Source: Sipunculus nudus
Lineage: Eukaryota > Annelida > Sipuncula > Golfingiida > Sipunculidae
Direction: 5' to 3'
Length of the DNA stretch: 64,000 nucleotides
Assembly (NCBI GenBank): GCA_026874595.1
Contig: CM049315.1
Span: 13,146,664-13,210,663 of the forward strand
Shown: one piece after another, positions 59,601-64,000 of the stretch
How the letters are laid out: the number at the start of each line of letters is the position of its first letter
Numbering within the stretch: the first letter of the stretch is position 1
The notes under the pieces: generated by a model
What the model saw: only the letters and a program-made list of their open reading frames with translations
Told to the model about the DNA's origin: nothing
The model's database searches: none
Made by a program: the position numbers and the translations under genes

Positions 59601-62600
59601 ATTGTTCAATATGTGATACTGCTTTCAGTTCTTCTGGAATGCTAATCCATAGCTCTGGACCACAAACACTGAAAGATCGCGAAGCAAAAGTTTTCCGTTT
59701 TGTAGGGGGTACTACGAGCCTTCTTACACCCCTGTCAGATCTAAGCCCTTATCTGCCTGGTTTCTGTACCTCTATCAATTTCTTAAGGTAATCTGGTGCA
59801 GTTCCTTCTAAGCATTTGAAGACAACGGTCAAGACTTTATGTTCTATGCGAGCACAAATAGGTAACCAGTGTAATGCCTTACGAGCTTCCGTTGCACTTT
59901 CATCTTTTTCCTTGTTTAATACTAATTTTGCTGCAATGTTTTGCACACGTTGTAGCTTTTTAATTGATCTTTCTGGTAAACCAAATAAAATTCCATTGCA
60001 ATAGTCAAGGTGAGACATGACTAGTCCACGAACTAATGTGTGGGTTGCTTCCATCGTGAGTATGGATCTGATCTGCTTAATTCTATGAATATTATGCATT
60101 GCAGTTCTACATTTCAATGAAATGTGATGTTTGAAATTTAGCTGCTTGTCCAGCCAAGCTCCCAAGTATTTAATATTATCTGAAAGTTCAACGTGTTCTC
60201 CGTTTACATTTAACTGAGATGATGTGCATTTTGACAACTGTCCATTGTTACCAAACATAATGAATTCTGTCTTGGAATTATTCATTTCAGTCTGTTCATC
60301 CACGTTTTAATGTCTTTCGCACAAGTTTCCAGTTTTCGGATGGTGGTGTTCTCTGCTTGACGATTGTTAGCACTGAATGAACACTTAATTGCATGGTCAT
60401 CTGCATATCCATGAAGTTGGATGTCTACTGGAATAACTTCCTGTATTGTACTGGCATACGCCAGATAAAGGATTGGCCCTGCACAGCTTCCTTGAGGAAC
60501 TGAAAAAGTTAGATCCATATTCCTTGAAAACTTCTCACCTATTTTCACTTTACATGATCTGGGTCTTAGGTAACTGTCAAACCATTCCAGAACTTTTCCA
60601 TTTATACCGAATTTATTGTATAGCACTTCTAATAAAATTGAGTGATCAACCGTGTCAAAAGCGGCTGACAAATCTATTGCCATCATTGCTGTAATTTAAT
60701 GATTGAGTACTGTGAATGTTTGACAAATGATATCTGAGCCTAGCTGCCTTTTGTTCACAGACATTCCATCTGTACCGTGAAATGTTCAATACTGTCAATG
60801 TTTGATAAATGATATCTAAGCCCAGCTGCCTTTTGTACACAAACATTCCATCAGTTAAATACTGTTAATGTTTGATAAATTATATCTGAGCCAAGCTGCC
60901 TTTTGTTCACAGACATTCCATCAGTACTATGAAATGTTCAATACTGTGAATGTTTAATAAATGATATCTTAGCCTAGTGCCTTTTGTACATCATTACCGT
61001 GAAATGTTCAATACTGTGAATGTTAGATACCTGCTGACTAAGCCTGGCTGCCTTTTGTTCACAGACATTCCGTCAGTACCGGGAAATGTTCGAGGAACAG
61101 AAGAATGTGCTAGAGCAGCGATATCGGCAGCTCCTTCAGGATTCTATACAAGATGCCGTCTTCCTCTCAACAAGAAACTCAGAACTCGTCCAAGAAAATG
61201 CTTCATTACAGAGACGTAAGTAACAATAAACAGGGAAACTTCTGCTTATGAGGGCCTTTATATAACAGACACCACTTATTACAGATGCTTCCTTGAACAA
61301 TGCACTCAAAGGTCCATTACATCTCTGATATGGACAGTTCTCTAAAACAAGAAATAATCCACTTCCTGCCAGACACAATGTCAGTTATTGGAGGTTTTAT
61401 TGTAGTTAAATATAATTTCAGGTTATTGAACAATTTATTATTATAACTGACATTCATTTCAGGTTATTTAATATCTTATTATTATAACTGACTTTGTAAC
61501 ATGCTATGTAAAATTTAATTTGTTTTAATAAATTACAATTCTTTTGTACTTTCAGTACTTTAAATATTGACTATGCTGACAATGGAAATTGAATAGATCT
61601 TTTAATATTTTTGTATAATATATATATATATATCTTACAGATTAATCTTTCTTTTTTTAAAAATATATCTAATATTTTCAACATCAAATTTGTCCATTGG
61701 GTCAATATTAACAAGGGACCCATGGGTCACGGCGCTCAGCTGAAGTTTGAAATTTTTACCAAATGCAAAAATATAAAAAATATTCTATTGTAATGTTTTT
61801 CATTTATATAAGCATATGAGAAGCTGAGAGGAAAGGGGCCCTCCTACTTGGTTATAGTAAAGTTCTAAATATATGATTGCAAACTAATACTCTGACAAGA
61901 CTGTCATGAAGAAAACAGTAACAGTTTTGAGATACTGTGATGCATATGAAAAATTTACAGATGGACAGGCAAGTGGACAGAATGGACTAATACCTTTATT
62001 TCACTTTCAAGAGAATAATGCATTTAAGTTTATGTATAAGCCTATTTTTTTTTTAGCATATCCACTTTTTCCATTAATAGTTTTTATCTGATCCTTTTTT
62101 TTATTTACAAGTTTTATAAATTTGTAATAAAAAAAACTGAAAATATAAGTTAAAATATTAGCATTCTAAGTTGCAATCATTATATATCCAAAGTGTAGCT
62201 CATATTGGGTCATATTATGCATACACATCTATTTTATTATTTTAAAATCACAAATGTTTAAACTGAATTTAAAAGAAAATAATGCCACAACATGGCATCT
62301 ACAAGATTATTCCTTGAACCACTATTAACAAGTTTTGCACATTGGAGTTTTCAGTACATGCTTAATTTTATTCACTGAATGAAATACAAGATTCATTAAA
62401 TTTGATAAAATAAAAACATCTTTTCAAATAAAGTATACACACTGTTGGTTGAATGAGGAACAAACAATATCATTGTGCTAATTACTATCTCAGCTATAAT
62501 TTATTACTGGAAATTAATATTCAATTTCACACCTGGGGAAGTTTTTACTCTTCTGAAGTAAGGAATTACTTATCTAATGAACATCCACACTTTCATAGCA

Positions 62601-63687
62601 ATACACCACTTTTGGACACAATTAAATGTGCACTTAAATCATTGTAACCCTGGTGGTACAATACAAAATCTAAAATGTAGCATAGCCAAGAATAAAATTA
62701 AATACAGAAAATTATAACATTCATCTAGTTAATGCACCATCGGGGGGGGGGGGGGGAGTGCAGGGCAGAGGAGAAGCCTGCTAGTAGTGGCCAAGCTGAG
62801 CCAAGGCAAGCTGCCTGGGGTCGGTTACATAATGCAAGTGAAGGCTGTACTACTAGGTGGGCTAGATGTAAACAACACTTGACATGGTGTATGGAAACTT
62901 TAATAAAAGCTGCTCTATTCAATCAATTCCTTTGAAATTTCAGATTTTAAAAGATTAAATCCTTATGTATGTATGTTGTGAAAATTAAATCAACAGTGCT
63001 TACAGGGAAAAAATGTGCCATTGCCAAAGTTGGACAAAATTTAAGGTATTGATTTTTTATTTATGCTAATAACTTGAAAAAATTTCAAAATTCAGATCTA
63101 ATTTTAGGTAAACAATTGAATCTTGATTAAATAAAGTTATATTCCTGAAAAAATGTCTCCAGCTTCAGCAATTCTCATGTTAGGTGAGAAAATATATTTC
63201 CTGATTTTTTAAAAATTGCATTATATTTGGGCCCATAACTTCAAAATAATACACAATACTGACCTAATTTTTGGTATATTCATAGAAAATGTATGGAAGT
63301 ATATTAATACTAAATATGATCAAAAACAGATCAGTGGTTTTGATATTAGGCAGCCTTGAAGTGTAACAATGGACTTTTTATGGAAAACCGAGGTTTTTCC
63401 TTAATATCTCGAAGTCCTAATGACCCAATTTTCGGTATGATAGGAGATTTTGGGGACATCTAATGGTATGCAAAGTTTTGGATTCGTAGGTCCAACAGTT
63501 TTAAAACATGCCCTGTTAACAGACGGACGGTCAGACGGACAAAGGACCATGACTATAGCTCAGATGACTTATAGTCAGCTGAGCTTAAAAAGAAAATCTA
63601 ATGGTATGCTTATTGCAATATATTATTTTGATATTTTCAGAAATTGCAGAACTGAAGGACAAACTGACAGTTTCAGGACGTCGTTAA
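38659..63687 (+). CDS. divergent kinesin motor protein (23-exon gene)
   Basis: Kinesins use ATP to move along or remodel microtubules. 23 plus-strand exons, all with AG/GT boundaries and matching phases, join to 690 residues with no internal stop. N-terminal motor (about 1-322): AKVRPF (12-17), P-loop GATGSGKT (87-94) split over exons 4/5, [16 protein letters not shown] (132-147), DLAGIE (231-236, switch II), [21 protein letters not shown] (263-283), then a neck with [13 protein letters not shown]. Residues about 323-690 are Glu/Lys/Arg-rich coiled coil with no recognised tail domain. Odd: switch I reads AHRNRSH (198-204) where NxxSSRSH is near-invariant, and the segment after switch II is about ten residues shorter than in kinesin-1. 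An N-terminal motor and a coiled-coil tail argue against a kinesin-14; I cannot place it in a family. Introns are full of MITEs and minisatellites. Confidence 0.93.
38779..39679. mobile_element. foldback element (large inverted repeat) in kinesin intron 1
   Basis: Two arms of about 350 bases, 38779-39132 and 39329-39679, are inverted copies at roughly 85% by eye, around a ~200-bp spacer. Outer ends read ggccaagcacaggcactcg and, inverted, cgagtgcccgtgtgcttggcc; inner ends share gttgacgtca. Each arm holds an open frame ending HTQCVFGF that is simply the mirrored copy of the other; no known domain. The pair could fold into a long hairpin. Confidence 0.88.
40559..40687 (+). CDS. kinesin exon 2
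   Basis: 43 codons (2-44), first motor strand with RVVAKVRPF. Donor gtaagg. Confidence 0.93.
41228..41275 (+). CDS. kinesin exon 3
   Basis: 16 codons (45-60), [16 protein letters not shown], the kinesin 'FxFDxVF' strand in changed form. Acceptor cttttcag, donor gtgagt. Confidence 0.92.
41700..42240. repeat. three ~95-bp repeats in kinesin intron 3, split by a MITE
   Basis: 'ttacactgtcaaaacagc ... cagcatgtacatgttgg ... acccacaaaggtt ... gttacagagtgtttcaaac' occurs from about 41710, 41804 and 42153. The last two are separated by the insertion at 41901-42144. Each unit ends in gttacagagt, the same ten bases as the true acceptor of exon 4 (42267-42276). Confidence 0.8.
41901..42144. mobile_element. 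PIF/Harbinger-type MITE, copy 1
   Basis: 244 bp with inverted ends GGCCAAAA...GGTAT.GTTCTCAGGCAC. Flanked by TTA on both sides (41898-41900, 42145-42147), fitting the TWA target of PIF/Harbinger transposases. Non-coding. Confidence 0.85.
42274..42357 (+). CDS. kinesin exon 4
   Basis: 28 codons (61-88), [20 protein letters not shown] then TFIAFGA, ending in the first two residues of the P-loop. Confidence 0.94.
42694..42756 (+). CDS. kinesin exon 5 (P-loop)
   Basis: 21 codons (89-109), [21 protein letters not shown]. Contains the ATP-binding Lys93 and Thr94. Confidence 0.95.
43208..43285 (+). CDS. kinesin exon 6
   Basis: 26 codons (110-135), [20 protein letters not shown] then TISFIE, the 'SYLEIYNE' strand. 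Confidence 0.93.
43692..43851. repeat. tandem duplication, two ~88-bp copies, in kinesin intron 6
   Basis: 'tgtccttcctctcaatat.caaacaaat.gaagacctgat.aaag.tattttctcaaattacatt' occurs twice back to back. Confidence 0.85.
44013..44092 (+). CDS. kinesin exon 7
   Basis: 26 codons plus two bases (136-161), [20 protein letters not shown] then EHPQLG. LTDLL is the conserved IxDLL motif. Confidence 0.94.
45323..45442 (+). CDS. kinesin exon 8 (switch I, first half)
   Basis: Residues 162-201: [20 protein letters not shown], then [20 protein letters not shown]. The usual 'xxTxMNxxSSRSH' is replaced by [15 protein letters not shown]. Confidence 0.94.
45878..46620. repeat. dispersed repeat with CCGTCCGT run and two ~300-bp halves, kinesin intron 8
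   Basis: Starts tagccctcagcccttagg and ends ctgagggcttttgtcag; near the start is a gtccgtccgtccgtc run. Halves beginning near 45971 and 46273 share ccttgtgagc.ggatatct, acaaaatctcggtcaagttc and gatgggtgaccttgacct. The middle carries ggtggcgccacct (46212-46224). Confidence 0.8.
46864..47147. mobile_element. PIF/Harbinger-type MITE, copy 2
   Basis: 284 bp, same inverted ends as 41901-42144 (GGTATGGTTCTCAGGCAC), flanked by TAA on both sides (46861-46863, 47148-47150), again a TWA target. The two copies differ in length and interior. Confidence 0.85.
47485..47579 (+). CDS. kinesin exon 9
   Basis: Residues 202-233: completes R202, then [17 protein letters not shown] and [10 protein letters not shown], the strand before switch II. 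Confidence 0.94.
47923..47962 (+). CDS. kinesin exon 10 (switch II)
   Basis: 40 bases: completes Gly234, then [12 protein letters not shown] (235-246). DLAGSE is here DLAGIE, and the loop 11/alpha-4 region is unusually short. Confidence 0.92.
47963..49308 (+). other. kinesin intron 10
   Basis: 1.35 kb, GTAAGG to tttgacag; no repeat recognised. Confidence 0.5.
49309..49396 (+). CDS. kinesin exon 11
   Basis: Residues 247-276: [16 protein letters not shown] then [14 protein letters not shown], a strongly conserved motor motif. Confidence 0.96.
49868..49922 (+). CDS. kinesin exon 12
   Basis: Residues 277-294: [18 protein letters not shown], the 'DSLGGNxxTxMIxxISP' strand. Confidence 0.95.
50041..50605. 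repeat. dispersed repeat with three ~144-bp units, kinesin intron 12
   Basis: 'tggattttcacgaaactcac...taccaa' recurs at about 50169, 50315 and 50457, each followed by 'atattttataaggtca' type wording. Left end carries ctgtccctccctctgtctg. Same general class as 45878-46620. Confidence 0.75.
50774..50856 (+). CDS. kinesin exon 13 (end of motor)
   Basis: Residues 295-322: [20 protein letters not shown] then KNHVRMNL, matching the 'ETLxTLxFAxRAKxIKN' helix in changed form. Confidence 0.94.
51849..52324. mobile_element. possible short TIR element in kinesin intron 13
   Basis: Inverted ends TTAACCCTG (51850) and CAGGGTTAA (52315-52323), with acaaagcgaggg near the left end, a TG microsatellite and a long poly-G run (52192-52208). 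The target duplication is not clear. Confidence 0.4.
52636..52743 (+). CDS. kinesin exon 14 (neck and coiled coil)
   Basis: 36 codons (323-358), [20 protein letters not shown] then [16 protein letters not shown]; heptad-like. Confidence 0.94.
53054..53158 (+). CDS. kinesin exon 15
   Basis: 35 codons (359-393), [20 protein letters not shown] then [15 protein letters not shown]. The TWDEK motif after the neck is reminiscent of kinesin-3 but is not diagnostic. Confidence 0.94.
53794..53939 (+). repeat. duplicated splice acceptor of kinesin intron 15
   Basis: 'atatgaaacctattttgaaataata.cacattataataaa' plus a pyrimidine-rich ..cag/tag and ggtatcc occurs twice: one copy ends in atcag/ggtatcccctg (53857-53868) and the next is the true acceptor tgtcgttag/ggtatcctgg (53931-53949). 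So intron end plus the first exon bases were copied. Confidence 0.8.
53940..54126 (+). CDS. kinesin exon 16
   Basis: 62 codons plus one base (394-455), starting [20 protein letters not shown]; charged coiled coil. Confidence 0.94.
55048..55190 (+). CDS. kinesin exon 17
   Basis: Residues 456-503, [20 protein letters not shown] and onward to DKQKNEKE; coiled coil. Confidence 0.93.
55901..55957 (+). CDS. kinesin exon 18
   Basis: 19 codons (504-522), [19 protein letters not shown], between ttacag and gtaagt. Confidence 0.92.
56650..56751 (+). CDS. kinesin exon 19
   Basis: 34 codons (523-556), starting [20 protein letters not shown]; coiled coil. Confidence 0.93.
57485..57586 (+). CDS. kinesin exon 20
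   Basis: 34 codons (557-590), starting [20 protein letters not shown], ending SIVTMQ. Confidence 0.92.
57902..58006 (+). CDS. kinesin exon 21
   Basis: 35 codons (591-625), [20 protein letters not shown] to [11 protein letters not shown], donor gtaaca. Its last ~35 bases and donor are copied downstream (58066-58180). Confidence 0.93.
58007..58265 (+). repeat. tandem copies of exon 21 end plus splice donor, with CA-rich spacer
   Basis: 'gctggaaatacagcagctacagcacttccag/gtaa.aaa' of the exon end recurs with few changes ending at 58101 and 58178, each followed by gtaataaa and a CA-rich stretch (about 95 and 77 bases apart). Intact-looking donors therefore lie at 58007, 58102 and 58179. Confidence 0.88.
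58370..58799 (+). mobile_element. TRIM (miniature LTR retrotransposon), copy 2
   Basis: LTRs 58370-58524 and 58644-58799 (TGTTAC...AACA), primer site TGGAGGCTCGTCCAGGATG at 58528, 119-bp non-coding interior, polypurine tract aagagggggtg before the second LTR. Same family as 35760-36190. Lies in kinesin intron 21. Flanks show no exact duplication. Confidence 0.88.
58528..58545 (+). promoter_or_regulatory. primer binding site, tRNA-Pro type (TRIM copy 2)
   Basis: TGGAGGCTCGTCCAGGAT differs at two positions from the well-known tRNA-Pro primer site of gammaretroviruses. Confidence 0.8.
59148..59385. repeat. minisatellite, 43-bp unit, 5.5 copies
   Basis: Unit starts (agtactgtgaatg) fall at 59148, 59191, 59234, 59277, 59320 and 59363, exactly 43 bases apart and nearly identical. 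The sixth is broken by the LINE fragment at 59386. The unit's 'cagtgaaacattcagtactgtgaatg' resembles the 75-80-bp repeats at 60700-61064. Confidence 0.95.
59749..60303 (-). pseudogene. LINE reverse transcriptase, C-terminal part
   Basis: 184 open codons with the thumb and post-RT wording listed for the LINE. The catalytic part lies in the other frame (60686-60282) and the two overlap by about 20 bases, pointing to a single indel near 60290-60300. Confidence 0.85.
60282..60686 (-). pseudogene. LINE reverse transcriptase, catalytic part
   Basis: 134 open codons with [23 protein letters not shown] and [10 protein letters not shown], the FxxxDH, QGxxxxPxLF and YADD motifs of LINE reverse transcriptases. 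Lacks the endonuclease and fingers because of 5' truncation. Confidence 0.88.
60701..61064 (+). repeat. 75-80-bp repeats derived from the acceptor of kinesin exon 22
   Basis: Units consist of tactgtgaatgtttgataaatgatatct, gagcctagctgccttttgttcacag and acattccatc.gtac.gtgaaatgttc. The last two pieces match the true acceptor and exon start (ccttttgttcacag/acattccgtcagtaccgggaaatgttc, 61051-61091). Copies with AG kept end at 60760 and 60912; those near 60840 and 60985 lost the AG. The 43-bp minisatellite to the left looks like a shortened form. Confidence 0.9.
61065..61215 (+). CDS. kinesin exon 22
   Basis: 50 codons plus one base (626-675), starting [20 protein letters not shown]; coiled coil. 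Donor gtaagt. Confidence 0.93.
61711..63580. repeat. dispersed repeat array in last kinesin intron
   Basis: Same landmarks, same order as 21454-23640: aagggacccatgggtcac with gctcagctgaag, caacatggcatct, poly-G (62742-62756), and a 3' block from 63336 (ttttgatattaggcagcc) to 63575 with gacggacggtcagacggac. Non-coding. Confidence 0.6.
63641..63687 (+). CDS. kinesin exon 23 (C-terminus and stop)
   Basis: Acceptor atattttcag; completes Gln676, then [14 protein letters not shown] and TAA at 63685-63687. Confidence 0.92.
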
Positions 63688-64000
63688 TTCACTGCACCAG
63701 GGAGCTGCACTAGCCTTACAAGTCATCAGTATCCGGCTGAGATACAGTGCATCAGCCCTGTATTTTCAAACGTTACATTAAAACCAGCAACCAAATTACG
63801 GGTTACTGCATATCTATATGTACAATTATTGATTTTCTCCACAAGAGTGCAGCCTCATGGAATGTTTATATTAGCCATAACAAATTTCATCTGTTACACA
63901 GATTCAGCTGACCAGTTTTAGTCGGACTTAAACCTTATACCATTTATAGGAAATTCAAGAAGATTTGAACTGAAAGGGTACAATTTCCCTAATTTCTGCA
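63688..64000 (+). other. kinesin 3' UTR / window end
   Basis: No coding frame. attaaa at 63778 is a weak polyadenylation-signal candidate. Confidence 0.4.

Larger units (their letters stand above)
59386..60693 (-). mobile_element. 5'-truncated non-LTR retrotransposon (LINE, CR1/L2/Jockey-like)
   Basis: The minus strand starts within reverse transcriptase ([16 protein letters not shown], box A, at about 60680), passes [12 protein letters not shown] and HGYADDHAI (catalytic Asp-Asp), then after a frame break near 60290 the C-terminal thumb part with [35 protein letters not shown] and HWLPICARI. It ends in a (TATAGT)n-like tail (59386-59405). ATTTAAT at 59379-59385 and 60694-60700 is the likely target duplication. 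5' truncation and one frameshift make it inactive. The exact clade is not decided. Confidence 0.88.

Overview
This is animal nuclear DNA. It is AT-rich and intron-rich, with GT-AG introns, three host genes, and many short transposons and dispersed repeats. A mollusc, probably a bivalve, is the best guess: the Mag/SURL-type Ty3 LTR element with 177-bp LTRs and the dispersed repeats ending in runs of the GACGGAC/CCGTCCGT type resemble what is known from bivalve genomes. That assignment is inference; nothing here proves the species.

Layout. 1-2.8 kb holds dispersed repeats and poly-G tracts. 2859-7369 is a decayed Ty3-type LTR retrotransposon on the minus strand with intact LTRs and a 5-bp target duplication, inserted into a relic of a ubiquitin-conjugating (E2) gene. 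7.8-17.4 kb has no recognisable gene, but has AT microsatellites and a four-copy array of ~277-bp repeats. 17533-28686 (minus) is a complete six-exon CHIC1/CHIC2-type gene (167 aa, palmitoylated Cys-rich vesicle protein), whose introns hold a hAT-type MITE, two adjacent TIR elements (one carrying a nested insertion) and a minisatellite. 32468-34155 (plus) is a two-exon gene for anhydro-N-acetylmuramic acid kinase (AnmK, 374 aa), a bacterial peptidoglycan-recycling enzyme now split by a spliceosomal intron. 35760-36190 is a miniature LTR element (TRIM) with a tRNA-Pro-like primer site. 38.5-63.7 kb (plus) is a 23-exon divergent kinesin (690 aa reconstructed, reading frame continuous through every junction), from a TCTCGCGAGA/CRE promoter to a stop at 63685-63687.

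Most notable: (1) the kinesin has a degenerate switch I and a shortened segment after switch II; (2) its splice junctions have been copied into tandem repeats, with the donor of intron 21 repeated three times, the acceptor of the same intron repeated about five times, and the acceptor of intron 15 duplicated; (3) the AnmK gene looks like an old bacterial acquisition; (4) there are two copies of a coding-less TRIM whose LTRs carry a tRNA B-box-like sequence.

The three host genes are functionally unrelated. Their order (CHIC minus, AnmK plus, kinesin plus) gives a divergent CHIC/AnmK pair about 3.8 kb apart. All assignments come from reading the sequence; no database search was run.
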